From Camarhynchus parvulus (taxonomy: Eukaryota; Chordata; Aves; Passeriformes; Thraupidae), in NCBI RefSeq assembly GCF_901933205.1, contig NC_044601.1, positions 46,695,376 to 46,759,375 of the forward strand: a DNA stretch of 64,000 bases, in the 5' to 3' direction. Below, in pieces: positions 44,501 to 58,630 of the stretch; position 1 is the first letter of the stretch, and each line of letters starts with the position of its first letter. The notes below the pieces were generated by a model that saw only the letters and a program-made list of their open reading frames with translations, did no database searches and had not been told where the DNA came from. The translations under genes were made by a program, and so were the position numbers.

Positions 44501-47500
44501 TTACTCAGGTAAAGACCAAAGTCCAGAGCATAATGAAGAGCAGCCTGTGTGTTTGAAGTGGTTGAGGGCATGAGCTTACAGCTAACTGCCACCTGATGAT
44601 CTCTTGTGTAGTACTGTCTCACTCTGGCACAGATCAGTAGGTGCATTTCTAGCCCAGAAAGTCACCAGCAGTCACCTTGCTGCAGGGCAGCAACACAACA
44701 CCTGGCTGTCCCCTTGCTTTTTTGAGGGCATCTTCTCTGGGGCAATCTCACATACCACAAAGTAGAATTAGCTCATTCTGCAGGAGCTTCCACAGCTCCC
44801 CCAAAACACCAGTGCTTTTGGCTTATGAAGGTTGAGTCACCTTTCCCTCTATGTGAGGAAGAAGTTCTGTGCAAAGATACATTGTTAACTCTGAGTTAAG
44901 GTGAAGTTCTGTACAGCTTTTTGGTGGCAGTGTCTACTCCAGGTAACTTTCTTCACTTGAGAGGACCATTAGTCCATTTGCCAGTGAACTTATTTTTCCC
45001 TTTCAGTTCAGCCATTTGTGTTAACCACAGCCCCATCCTTCACCATCCAATTATTTATAAATGTCTTTCTCACCCTTGTTGTCAGCTGTAAAAGAACAAA
45101 ATGCATTAGAGACATGCTGTTCCTTTGTAATACCTCTGACTCTTTGAATAGCAAGGTACTCTGGAGAATAGTTTTAAAAAATCCGTGTATATCTCTACCC
45201 TGTAAATCTCTGACTTGGCTATCCAATGCCAAATATTTCATATCTTGGATGTAGAAAGGGTAGAGTGCAGATTTATGCTGAGAAGCCCTGCATCAAAATG
45301 CTGCTACTTCAGAAACTGTCTCAATATTAAACTCTTAATAACATGAGTTATTCACTTTGAAAATGCATATCTAATTTTGATGTAGATTTACAATTAATAG
45401 ACCTTTTGCCCTGGATTCAGATTGCATATGAGGAGGCAGCTTTTGGTCCAAAAGGATGGGAAAACTGGACGAATGCAGTTGGTTTCATAGCATGGGAAAA
45501 TGGAGCAGGAATTGCAGAGATCTGGGCCACCTGGATTCCAGTACACAGAATTCACAGACAATACAGCCAGGTGTGAATGTGTGGATAGATATTATTAAAC
45601 CACATTTAAATAAGAATTCCAAAGGAACAATGGATAGTTGAGAGACTCTGCTTTAGTAGGGTCAGTAACATCCACTGATGAAATAGGCAGAAGGGAGTTT
45701 TAAAGCAATATATGTAGTAAAAATCAAGCTATTCAACATCTGTTTGTAAGCCTAGGAGAAAACTAGGCTAGGAAACTGCTCACAGTCAGTTTTCATATAG
45801 AGCTGCAGCCTGTCAGATTTAATTACAATTCATTTGTTTATATTTGGAAGAGTGAGGTCTGATTCCTATCTTGTTATATGCATGTTTTCATCAAATAGTG
45901 ATATAGTTACAGGTGGTATACCTGTCAGAGCTGTAAAAAAAAATCAGTGGAATTGAATGTGGAATTGAACATGAGGTCTCTGGTGTTAGCTTGGGAGCTA
46001 CTTCCAGCAGTCACTTTTCCCTTTTCTCTTAGGTTAGCCATTTTGCTACAAGAACAGTGAGAGAGGCTTTCCTCCTCCCCTGCTGCAGATTTAGAAGGCT
46101 ATCTGAGGGCACCGTGGACTTGAATGTTGTCGATGATCATTGTTCCCCTGCAGTTATCATGTCCATTATGAAATGCAATTTACCAAACCATTGTGCTAGC
46201 CTGAAAACCAAGAAACCTCTTTTAGAAAGGGAGAGAGAAAATTAGGTTTTGCTTTTTGTGTGTGTTCTTTTCCAAAGTTAATCGAATTTCTTCTGAGACC
46301 CCAGAATAGGTGTTAATGTGATGACTCAGGTGTTTTCTGGATAGACACCCAAGCTCAAGTCTCTGTTTTGAAAGTGTCTAAAAAGGTCCTCCCACGTGAG
46401 TACTCTTCTCACTGGACTGTTGGCTATTGTGGCTTTCTCTTTCTCTCGCTTTTAAGATTGCTTCTCTGAAATCCATGCATTCCAAAGTGTCCTGCCTGAT
46501 GAATCATTACTTCCTCCTTGTCACAAAGACAAATCTTTCTTAAACAGCTAATTATATTGTGAAAAATCACAAGATTTCAGAAAGGGTGGTTATATTCCAT
46601 TCCAGAATAAATCCATTCACATGTGTTAAATGTTTAGGTCTGTGTTAATGTTCTAAGCAGTGTTGTGGCTCATGGAAGAAGTCAGTAACTGCTGTGTCAA
46701 ACACCTTTGCCATGGCCTTGTTTCAGGCTGCTGCATTTTACCTCAAATTGCAATGTGTAAACTAGGATAGCAAGAAAAAAAAGTTAAGATTTCTTGCATT
46801 CTCATGGTCATGGTGTGCTGATCTGCAGCTGCTGGACAGCTCTCCTTCCTCTTGGAGCTTTGGATGACAGCCACAGGGTGCTGGTGGAAACTTGGGAAAT
46901 CTTTGGCTACTTTTGTCAAAAAGGTCAGCTGGAGTACTATGATGGTGTGGTGAGTGGTTAGAGAAGAGGTGGATGAAGTGAAGATCTGAGATGGACTAAG
47001 TAGGTGAGATATCATTGTTCAAGTAGTAAAAAAATCATCAATCTAGCCAAGCTGGGGTGGTTGTGGATGGGTCCTGTGTTATGGGCTGGAGGAGCTCAGG
47101 GCAGAGACATACCAAAGGGAATGGGGCTTAAGGGACATGTAGGTAGAGAGGTGTTTTGGGGGGAAATAAAAGTCTTTTCTTGGTGACACTGGATTCTTTG
47201 ATGCTTTGAGTCTTGAGGAGATGTGATGTCTAAATCTAGAGATTTCTGTCCAAATCTTAGAGCTGCACAACAAAAACGTATCTTTACCACTCAATGCTGC
47301 TGCAACAGGAATTGCCTGGATGATGTTCTGTGTACAAAACTGTACCCACTGCTGCTTAAAGCCACTTGTTAGTCTGTGCTTGTCTCTGTTTTGTTAATGA
47401 GCCCACCACAGTAGCAGAGGACTCCTTCTGCATCTTATAGTCAAACATTTGGAAGCAAGAAAGAAGTACCTAATATTAGTCTAGACAAATTGAAGATCAC

Positions 47501-50500
47501 TAACCACCTTCTTTCTGAAAGAAGTTTTGACAAAAGAGAGGCAAAGGTATTCTCCCCAAAACCAAAATTGCATCAACAAAATAAGACCAAAGCAAAACAA
47601 GTTAACACTAAGAATCATAATTGTTCCAATACGGTGATATTACTGATATAACTGGTTTTAGTATAACTTCTGTGATAACTTTGTTTAATGTCAGCAGGGA
47701 CTTCTGTATTGCCATCCCAATTAGGACAGAATTCACACAATGTGCTAGCTCTGTGAGTCTGGTGCATGGGAATCATTTAAACTTAATGTTTGGAGTTTTT
47801 TTCTTTAAAATGTAACTGTATAAATGGTGTCATTTTGTTTGGTGCAACAGTTTCTTTGATACATTCTGGGATTTTTTTTTGGTTCCGTGCAACAGAGCTT
47901 TTACTACTCTAGTGCTTTAGGTGAGATTGGACTGAGCAACAGAACTGGGGGTTTTTTTCTCACACCTTTAGTGGGTTAAATACTATGTGTTTGATAGATT
48001 TATTTAAGGCTCACACTCAAGACAAGAGTTGTGCAAGTCTTAAAGACAATATATTTTAAATGTCATAATTTTAAGTTATATTCTGTGCATCCTGGTGGTA
48101 GAGATGTCAGACTTTTTCTTTCTTTATGAAAGTGAAATATAAAATTATTGAGACCAGAAAACTAGTGGAACTGATGAATATTACAGTCAACCAGAATGGG
48201 TGTCTGTTTGCAGATACACATTAACAAGAACAGCTGATGCACATACAGATCTCTCTTGGCCCTCTGGCATTTTAGTGGCTTAGGGACTATCCTACAGTTC
48301 AAAGAGTTCAGTAATGAACTGTCTTCAAAGAAGGGAATCTTTTTCATGGGTTCCTCTGCATTTATACAAGAGGCTATTTCTAGATGAAGCACTTTTTTGC
48401 CCTTTGGAGCTATAAGACATCTGCAACCTCACCTTAGATTTGAAAAATCTGCTGTGCTGGAAGTAACTCCTTTAAGGCCATCCTTTCATGTTTGCTTTAT
48501 TGTTATTTTTCATTTAGTTGCAAATATCCACAGACCTGTAGATAGTTTTATACTGGAAAAGGTGTTGTATTTCTATAGCTCACGTGTGAATTCTTGTCAG
48601 AGAATAGTGTTTTCCTGCATGGCTGATGCACATGATTGCCCATCAAAGGATGACCTTTAATCATCTGAATTTTTTGTGCATCATTTTCTACCACTGAAGA
48701 AAGAAAAGCATTTTATTTCAAAATCTAATGAATGAGCTTAAAATACAGCGTTTACTGTACAAAACAATGTTTAATGATGCAACATTAAAACTTGGTACCA
48801 TTTTGCACTTCCAGCCCCAGTGCAGAAATGTGAAATGCATACATATAGTCCAGTAGTACAAATTCAGAAGTCACAACTCCATATGTTAGAATGCAAATCT
48901 TACATCTGGAAAGGTAACACTGACATCAGTGAGATGATGATCTGGCTTTTTTTAGATAGGCAGTGAGCAAACGGCTATTCAGATTTTCGCAAAATTTCCC
49001 CACATTTTATTTTTAGTTCAATAGGAATAAATGACTGGGCTGCGATACATTGTCTTGTGGCTAAGGGGCTAACAGCTGGCGTTATATACCTCCTACACAG
49101 CCCTTAGCTATTTTAGCTGTAGTTGGGCTGTGCTGCTGCTCCAATTGACTTTTTTCTAGCTCCCCCTGATAACTGTTCAACATTTCTTAGTAGGTGAGGG
49201 AGGTAGTGGCCAGGCATCAGTGCAGCTACAAGATTTGCATCACTTGGAGACGTCAGCAGGGCTTTCTTTCATCAATCTGCCACTCTCCCTGTCACAAGAT
49301 TTTTAGTTTTCACCTGTTCTTTCAGCATAGGATCACTGAGGAAGTGATCACATAGAAAGAGGATAGTTTGCCTTCTTTGAACAATAGGAGATATTTTGTA
49401 TGTTTGTACATATACTTGCTGCATTCTTATCTGCAGGTTGGATGAGCCATCTGCTGGCATCTTTCCTCCAGTTTTGGTTGACTTTATTCCCAAAATAAAT
49501 TTTATTTATTTTATTGCCCCTCTCCTTGCCCTTTCGAATGGTTGCAGAGGTATTGCCATTACTGAAAATGGGATCAAAGCAGGATACATATGAATGTGTG
49601 AATTTCTTTGTTCTTTTTGGTCACAGTTCACAGCCTGCTTCTACCAGCTGCTAAGTATCTTCAATCATTCTTCCTCACTCTGAAGAAGGGTTGTTCTTTG
49701 TCTATTCCAAGTACTGACTAAAGTAATTAATATCTGACAATACAGATATATCTTCTTTTTTACTATCAATATGCATGCCATGGACAGGAAAAAATCATAG
49801 CATAAATGTATGACAGAAAAAAGTACCTTCATGCTGTCTGTCACAGAGTTAAGTGTAAAACAGGGAAGAGCCTTCTGTGCATCTTCTCTAGTCTCCTTTC
49901 AAATTTTTCCTGCTTGCCTTCTTAAAAATTCGCTCGGCAACTGACTTGTATGCTAATGGGAAGTTAGTAAGAATTGGCTTCTGTTTATTTGAAAATTTTG
50001 CTTCAACAAGAGAAATATTTCAACCACAAAATTCTGGGGGAAATGTTCCATTTATTCATAAATTAGAACTTACTGTAGTCAGTTTGAGATTCTGGTTATA
50101 CTCTGATAAAAACGTTCACCTGATTTACAGCTTCTTCAAAAGGTTTTATTTCTAATACACTAGTATCTTCTATTAGCTGGGAGGATCCAGCTGAAAAATT
50201 TCTCCCTCTCTGGTACTGCTGCCTTCACTTCATGCTGCAGTGCGGAGGTCCAAAGGCGTGTTACCATAGAGATACCCACAGTAGTTTTAACCCAACTTTA
50301 GGTTACTAAAGCTTGAGTGCTAATGATTGCTGCAACATCAGCTGCAGAATGCACTCTGTCAGGATGGATACACACTTCAGCAGCTGACTACACCTAACTA
50401 CAGCCCAGTGATGTTCCTTTCTGAGGTTGGAAGCATGGGACTGAGACCTTACAACTCTTGCTGAGACTTAGCCACTCTTGTACTAGGGCACCTGACCAAG

Positions 50501-52569
50501 TGCATAAGCACCTCTGCTTTGCCACTATTATAAGGGTGGTGTGACACTGTTATAAGGGTAGGTAGCCTTGAGCAACTAGATCAGATATAAAAAGGCCCAG
50601 TGTCTCCCAAATGGAATTGCAGTGCTTGCTGCTCTTCCTCCTTGCTTGGTAACTGACATTGTGTTTTTTTAACTTTTTGTGATGATGTATTTCACACCTT
50701 GGGTAGAGGTTGTACTGTTAAATCAATATTCAGGGTGAAAAATAAAATGAGTGATTATTTACTCGTCTCACCATCAGCCATAACATCTTGTATATAGTTA
50801 CAGATTTGGCTCCACTGTGTGTTTAATACTTGCAGATGTGTTCAGTGAGCACATACTGAAATGGAAGTTCATTCCCTTTTGAAGAAAAAGATGAAGTGGA
50901 GCACTAAGGTGAAGAATTTAGCAATCAATCTTTAAATAAATATGGTTTCTTTTTTGGTTTGCTTCTGATCTCAAATCTGTCAAAAGAAACTAAGCAAGGT
51001 GGATGAGTAGGCTGTTGCTGGTTCTGTTGTCATTATGTTTCTTTTCGTGGAGAACCTAGTCATATGAGGCGGCAAGTGAATGAAATGGTTTCCTGTTATT
51101 GCTGGCAGCAACTGAAGGGGACAGTGTATGACAGGGGTACATATAAATTCATGAAGACTGCTGTGCTGCTTCATATTGTACACATTTCAGTGAGAAGTAA
51201 TAATCTCAGGTAGGAACAACAGCAAGTCTACCTGTCAGGGGCAACATAGAAATTCATTAAACCAAGTCATCCTAAATAAGATGGGCACTCTTGCAGCTGT
51301 TTCTTTCTCAGAATCAGTGTTTAGTAGTAAAACATGTTTATAAATCTTTTCAAATTAGAGTGTATTTATCCTATTTGTACAGTCACAGCCTCTTCACTAG
51401 TCTTCCATGGCAATAGAATAATTTGTCGGGGGTACCAGTGAAATTACTGTGTTCATAGTATAATCTAGTTACTTGAACATGTGTAAAGACTGTGCAAACC
51501 TGTGTCTAAACCTGTGTAAATACTGCACTTTTTGGCATGTGTCTCATGTAACAAAGAAAATTCAAAGTAGCCAGTATGCATGAGAAATGCAGGAATAGTT
51601 CTTATTTGCTGTAAGCATAGGTAAGGCTTCTTCATTTTTCCAATCTGGTAACATGATCAATAACGACAAAATTATTGTATTTTATTATATGCAGAAGTAG
51701 GGTAAGCTCTTTCATGATCTGATATAGGAAAAGTTTGTCATTTCAGTGTCCCAAGCTCTGAGATGGCCCGATGCCTTTCATGCTGTGGCTTTTGCCTCCC
51801 CAGAGAACAGTGAGGAGACAGTTTCTGCTTTGGGATGAGGATTCCCGCAACACCACAGAGGTTGTCTCAGTGTGACCAAGTGGGAGCAAACTCCCTTGGC
51901 TGGAAGGGTAGTTTCAATGCACAGATGAAGATCCCACTCCCCAAAAAAATGGGAACTGTGCCTAGCCTTGCCTTTAGCTTGCCTTTGTAGACTTCCAAAT
52001 ATATATTTCTTAGCTTACTCCTAGTAAGTGTTTTGAGGCAATCATATTTTGAATGTGGTAAAAGTGACTGAATAATTAAAAAAATATCTCTGCATACATC
52101 ATGATTGAAATTAAAATGCAAGATTAGAGAATGACTTTTCTTTTAATTTTCATTTTTAATGGCATAGTATATTTTTGGGGTGTTTTTTCAATAAAGTGAA
52201 ATATTAAAAAGCCAGTTAATACAAAGGCATTTAATTTAAACTTTTATGGGACAAACTGTATCTGCAAATGTATGTGTGTCTCTGCTAGAAGCTGCAAGGG
52301 GAATTGAAACACAAGAAACTTCGATAACATGAAATATTAAGGATAAGCCAGCACTTCAGACTTTTATGGGGAAATGGCATTTTCTCAGCATTTTGTTTGT
52401 ATTAAGTACCTATTTTCATAAAAATTGATGCTGAAATGGGTGTGCAGTGCATGCTTCTATAAACTCTCCATAGTTCTCATGACTTGCAAAATTACTTCTC
52501 ACCTTCTTTCTCATCTTTCTGCCAACTTTTGTGGGGGCTCTTTTCCTGAGACCTCTTCTTGTCCTCTGG
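41551..52569. other. PDE8B intron 1, long unannotated stretch
   Basis: No exon with PDE8B or other protein similarity is visible. Apart from the T/G-rich tract at 43057-43206 it is ordinary AT-rich intron, with only short random frames. Confidence 0.5.
43057..43206. repeat. T/G-rich low-complexity tract
   Basis: Runs of T broken by G, including gttttg units; on the minus strand it is A/C-rich. Confidence 0.9.
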
Positions 52570-52850
52570 AGTACACAAGGCAAATCCCTATCTCAGAACA
52601 GATCTCTCTGCATGGTAAGTACACCATGCTGACTGTAAAATTGCCTTTAAGTCTATCAGAGCTGTTGTCTCTGACCTACTGCAGATTCATACCTACTGCA
52701 GTGGTGTGTCAAGGCCACTTGTTTTTTAGAGTACACAAGGCAAATTCCCATTTCAGAACAGATCTCTCTGCATGGTAAGTCCACCATGCTGACTGTAAAA
52801 TTGCCTTTAGGACTATCAGAGCTGTTGTCTCAGACCTACTGTGGATTCAG
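52570..52850 (+). repeat. Two-copy tandem duplication, 160-bp period
   Basis: 52570-52729 and 52730-52850 share about 120 bases with few differences, from agtacacaaggcaaat through gatctctctgcatggtaagt to gagctgttgtctc. Each copy carries the donor-like atggtaagt. The second copy loses similarity after about 52850. Confidence 0.9.
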
Positions 52851-55800
52851 GGTGTGTTGATTCACACCACCTTTGAAAATACAACTGTATCAACCTAGAG
52901 GACTTCAAAATGTCTTTGCTTTATTTTTAATGAAAATTTTCTGAATAATCTGTATCTGTTATGTGGCGGTCTCTATGAAAAACATAATGACTGCAAATTA
53001 CAGAATGTGTCAGGCTGTGCTGTGCTTCTCAGCTATATATAAAAAAGGAGGTAGTGTTCCATGGTGCACATAGCATGAGTTCCCAGCAACAGTACAAAAA
53101 TAAGTAAAAGAGCTTGTTTTGGGAGGATTAATAAGTCAAAAATTACTCCTGTGTGTTTTGGAAATGTCTAAGGCCTTCAGTAGGGAATGAATGTGGGAGG
53201 TGTCACACGTGCTTATGCTGGTCTGGTACAAGTTATCCTGTGTTGACCATTCTCAGAGATATGATGTTAGTTGGTGACCCTCTGCAGCTGTTATGTCTTT
53301 ACAATCCTGATCTTCATTGAAGCCTGATTAGCAAAATATTTAGGGCCACAAGTAGAACCATCCAGCTTGACTGGAAAAACCAGAGCACTCATTTGACTTA
53401 ACTTTTTCTCAGGGTCATTGCACCCAGAAGTCTAAAATAGCCCTGGGGTGGTTATGACACATGTCTGACAGCAAAATTTGGAGCAGTTGGTTAGGTCCAT
53501 GCCATTGAGGGGTAAAATGGGATTTCTCCAAGAACTGCATATGTGAAAATTCATTGTTTTATATGGATCTGAAGACTTGAGGTCTAAATTCTGTAAGGGA
53601 TAGTAATGATATATTTGCAATACCATAACTGCAGAGGTATGGTGTGCTCTTTTGTTAGTCAGTGTGAGGATCCAGCAATCTGCATTACCACTTCATCACA
53701 GGGTTTCTACAGGTGGGACTAGTGAGCAAGTCAGAGTGTTCTATGTGTGCCCAGAAATGAACTTCTTATATTCTTTGACTGTAACAATTACAGACATTTT
53801 ATTACAGAGGAGAAGGCCTCCCAGCCCAAAGTCTCTTATTTGCTTTTGGGAAAGCATTTGATCTTTAACAGCAACTTGCTATGTGAAGTAAAATGTAATT
53901 TCTGGACTCTTGGGTCAGAGAGCTGGCCCTTGCAATGGCTGGAAGCCACCTCCTGTATCTCCTTCAGTTTCATCAAAGCCTTGAAAAAGTTTATTTCTGG
54001 TCTCTGATTTACTGATGGGAGTCCTAAGCTGTCATGTCTGCTTTTTCTGTTGTATTCAGCTAAGAAACTTCTAACAGATAGCAACATAGCTCTTTGTATT
54101 GTTTGAATTTCACCTCATTTCTATGACTCCTGCAGTCAAGGCTCTCTGCTACCCTACCTATCTTGCAGTTGGTTTTTTTCTCCAATTTTTTTAATAGCTT
54201 TGCCTGTGGCATTCCAACAAACCCTTTTCAGCAGTCTTGAACAGGACTAGTTTATTATATTTCTTTCTCTTCAAAATTTATGATTTTATATGTTTTTAAA
54301 TATATATATTTATAAATATTTAAATATGGTTTTATCTGCTCTCATTTTAGAGTGACCCCATATGTTTTATAAAATTATATTCTATTGCATCTTTTGTTCA
54401 ATATATCTCAATATTTTTGTTCTTCCATAGAACTCTGTTGCAGAGTGACACAGAGTAGTACAAGTGGCCTGAGTGCCCAGACCACTTTAGCTGCTCTCTT
54501 GGCATCTCCTTTCCCTCAGTTTATGACAATCAAATATTTCTTAACATCTTTGAAAACTGAATGGGACCTAGTAAGAAACTTACAGAAGTTACTGTTTCCT
54601 GTCTTGTGACATGCACTTGTACTAAGTACAATATTAACAGGGAATACAACATATTTCCCTACAGAGTGCCTCCAAAGATAGCTGTAAAATAAAGAGATAT
54701 ATGAGAGCGATATATAACCGAAAACTCAGCAATATCTTTTTCTGTTGTAATCTCATGGACTGTAGTGTAACAGTGTGAATAATTTACACATAAGCAGTTA
54801 TTCATTGGAGTTGTCCATGATACAGGGTCTAATCCACTGAAGACATCATGCCTTATAAAATCTGTGATGGTGCAAATGTTTATCTGTGAATTGAAACTAA
54901 AATATTTTATGGCTTTCAGGGGCTGGATTTCTTAATAAAGGTGGTTGGAAAGTGTCAGGATTTTAATGTCCATGTGATCTCTTGAAGAGGAGATTAATAT
55001 TCTTCCACAGTTCATGGCAGGTATATGGCTCCTATTGCTTAGTAAGGGCTTAATTCAGTGAAGTCCTGAACGTTTGGACTATGCTGTCTTTAACTGTACA
55101 AGAAGCCCTTTTTGTCTCCAGAAATCTTGCTCATAAAATAGAATTAAACAATTGCTGAGCTGGGTTCAACTTCGGCCATATAAGGTGCATTGAAGCTAGG
55201 CAATTGCAACTCTTCTTTGGGGAGAGAAAATTTGGCAGTTAACATTGCACACAGCAGGCAGAACTTCTGCTTTTGATTCTTAAGGGTGGAAGTTCATGCT
55301 GTGCATGTGCATAAGCCATGGGAGAAAATTGATTGGCAAGACATTTGCAAGAGGGTCGTGCTTCCCTGTGTGTACAATTTTTTTTAATCTTCTCAGTAAT
55401 GTGTTGGTAGTAAGTTGCATAATTACATCCTCATAATGCACAATCCTAATGGTGGAGAAAAATGACTATATTGTGTTCAAAGAGATGTCAGTACCTAAAA
55501 ACTGGAGTAGCAGTAAGAGGTCTCTGTAGAATGTTTGCATGAATCTTGTAATGCTGGATCTGAACCATGGCACTTAATTTAATGGTGCTTCTCTATGGTA
55601 AGACTGGAACAAAATGTCCAAAAAATACTTTTCCAGAAAACTTTTAATTTCACATGCACACACTGTGTAAGTAGTGATAAGTAATACCAAAATTATTATT
55701 GCTTGTTGTGTAAGTAATAATTTGCACCAGTTCAGCAGACCAGGTGAAGGTCTATTGTATGCCTTCTTTCTGTGCTTTTGCAGAGCTTATTTGGATTGCA

Positions 55801-57583
55801 GCTATATACAAAAGTTAAATCCTAAAATCAGATGCTTATCCTACCTGCCTTTATATGAATAGAATAATGGCAGTCAAATTTTCATGACTGCATTCAAGTT
55901 TGTAAGACTGGGTAACTAAGTTTCATCAGAGTATTTCTTGTTTCTGCAAGGTATGAATTCTTCAGGTGCGTCTAACACCTGCTTCTCTGTTCCTCTGAGT
56001 CAGAACTTCCCTTTTTTCTACCACTTCATGTATGTCACTTATACCTACCTTGTATAAATACACCTTCTACTCTTCTTTACTCTTCATCTCTGTTTGGGTA
56101 GCCAAACATCTCTGTTTGGGTAGTCAGCCCATGTGCCCTATTAGAAAAGTCTTTTGTCTTTGAGAATTGTAAAATAGGTGAGATGACCTTTGCAAACACT
56201 TTAGTCTTGAACGACAAAACACAGAGGGTGGAAATGCTGGGTTTGGGTAACCCAATCTATTGTGGCTTAGTTTGATGATTCAGAAGTGGGCAAGGCACTG
56301 TACATATCACAGAGTGTGATATCTGGATATCTGTCTTGGAGTATTTGAGACATTACTGCTGCTGTCTGGATTTACTGCAGTGGCTTTGTCAAAACTAGAA
56401 TAGAAACTTGAACTGAATTAGATGTGATCATGAATTATTCAGTCAGCATAAGAGCCTTGGAGCTGTTTATTTCTATAAGAATTTGGCTTTGATTTTCGTT
56501 GTCTGCACAATTTTTAGTGTGAGACATGGCACAGACTTTCATGTTGATAATTTGTAGTTTCACAATAACAGACAGTGCTGAGCTGGAGGCTTTGCTACAG
56601 GAGAGAGCATCACTCATGATACTTGAGATGGTAGGGTCTGCTCTGGGAATAATTCTATTTGTGGGTTTCTAACTAAAGGGTCAATGGCAAAATAGTTAAT
56701 TTTGACATATATTTAAATGCTAGTTTTGGAATTTAAAGTCAATATTAGACTGTAATGGGGAAAGTGTCCATAGATATCTGTTATCCTATAAACTTGGGAA
56801 GGTTTAATTTTTATTGGTGTTTGTACTGTGAATTTGCAATTTGGAGTGTTGTTGGGTTTTGTATTTTTGTAGAGGTTTGGGGATATTTTCAATAGAGTTC
56901 CTAGGCATAATTCTAAGACATATCTTGTGGATGCTGAAGTTTTAATCAAAAGCCAAACTAGTTGTTTTCCACTGCCTCCTCCCAAACTCAACAGTCAAGA
57001 CAGAAGTGCTGCAAAACAAATGCTGTCTGACAGTGTGAAGGAGCAGGGAGGAGAGAACATTATGTTTTCAAAGGACATGTATCTGTCCTTTATGCACAAT
57101 GCCCTGTTCTTTACTGGAGTTTATTTTGGTTTTTTTGTAAAATGTAGATCAAAGTTCAATGCTGAGGGTTTTTTTTCCTAACTGCAAGACAATTCAGAAA
57201 ACTTCAATAAATGACTCACTCTCATCAGAACATGCTTGTTCTGGGTTTTGTTGGGGGGTTTTTGGCTTTTTTTCTTCTTTGTTCCGGCAAGAGGAATATA
57301 GTGCTTTATAGAGGTTTAGGCTGAGATAGTATGTAGGTGGCTTTCAGGAGCTGGCAAAAGAAGATAGGAACAGACCTCTATGAACCAGGAAAAAATTCAT
57401 TCCAGCAATGCCCACCCAAGAGAAGAAGTAAGAGGGGGTAATACAAAGCCAACACTCTGATGGTGTCATTCATCATGCATCTCTGAAGAAGCAGCCTGGT
57501 AACCACTGCAGCCTAGGGCTGGTGTTGGAAGCTAGCAGTATCTACAGTGAATAGTGTTGGAGAAATGGTAGAACAAAACCACG
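52851..57583. other. PDE8B intron 1, unannotated stretch
   Basis: No exon or known repeat recognised. A 22-bp direct repeat (catctctgtttgggtag) lies at 56085 and 56107; an AT-rich ta run lies at about 54290-54330. Confidence 0.5.
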
Positions 57584-58630
57584 TGTTGGTTTTGCACAGC
57601 CTGGTTTTTGGTAGCAGGGGAGCCACAGAGGTGCCTTCTGTGAGAAGCTGCCAGAAACTTCCACCATGTCTGGCAGAACCAATCCCTGGTGGCTCTGAGG
57701 ATGGACATGCTGCTGGCCAAGCCTGGACTCATTAGAGATGTTGGTAATGCCTCTGTGATAACATATATAAGAAGAAAATCAAAACAAAATGGACAGAGCT
57801 CTTCCTTGCCAGAGAAGAGAAGGAGGTAAGAACGTGTGAAGGAAACAACATGGAGACTCCAAGGTCAGTGGAGAAGGAGGGGAGGAGGTGCTCCAGGCAC
57901 TGGAGCTGAGATTCCTCTGCAGGCCATGGTGCAGACCATAGTGAAGCAGCTGTGCCCCTGCAGCCCATGGGGATCCATGGGGGATGCAGAGATTCACCAG
58001 CTGCCCATGCTGGAGCAGGTGGATGCCTGGAGGAGGCTGTGGTCCAATGGGAGACCCTATGGAGAGAGGGGGCCCTGCTTCCAGGCTGGAGCAGCCTGGC
58101 CTTGGAGGACTGCACCCCGTGGAAGAGTGACCACGCTGCAGCAGTTCTGGGAGGACTGTCTGCCTGTGGGAGGGACTCTCAGCAGTTTGGGAGGACTGCT
58201 GCTCATGAGACTGGAACCATGCTGGGAAAGTTCACAGAGAGCTGTGTCCTGTGGGAGGGACCCCACGGCCTCACTGGGGAAGGATTCCTCCCCTTAGTAG
58301 CAGAAGAAAACCTCGGGTGATGAACTGACCAAAATCCCCACACCCTGTCTCCCTGCCCTGTCAGTGGGAAGGAGGGAGGGGTTGGGGGGAAAAGGTGTTC
58401 TTTAAGGGTTTGTTTTTACTTCTTATTATCTTCCTCTGATTCTGTTAGCAATAACCTCAATATCTTTAATTTTAGATATTTTGCTTTTGGAGTGTTTTCT
58501 CCCAGTCCTTTTCTCAACCCATGAAGCCTTCATGAAATTTTCTCTTTTCTGTCCAGCTGTAGCAGGGAGGGTGAGTGAGAGGTTTTTGTAGGTGCCTGGC
58601 ATTTGGCCAGTGTCAAACCATGACACCACA
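57584..58630 (+). mobile_element. Solo ERVL-type LTR, plus orientation
   Basis: About 1.04 kb of a familiar avian LTR: start tgttggttttgcacagcctgg, then ggagccacagaggtgccttc, a promoter-side tgataacatatataagaag, GC-rich repeated modules (ggagcaggtggatgcc, ctgtgggagggac), gtgatgaactgacc, an AT-rich 3' part and the end near ccatgacaccaca. Two end points are possible: 58625, which leaves near-matching 5-mers ccacg/ccaca at the flanks, or 58630. It is the same family as the LTR split by the provirus. The GC-rich frames inside it are not genes. Confidence 0.8.

Noticed and set aside
57836..58297. 153-codon GC-rich frame and overlapping 122-codon frame
   Set aside because: Inside the ERVL-type LTR, which is GC-rich and repetitive.
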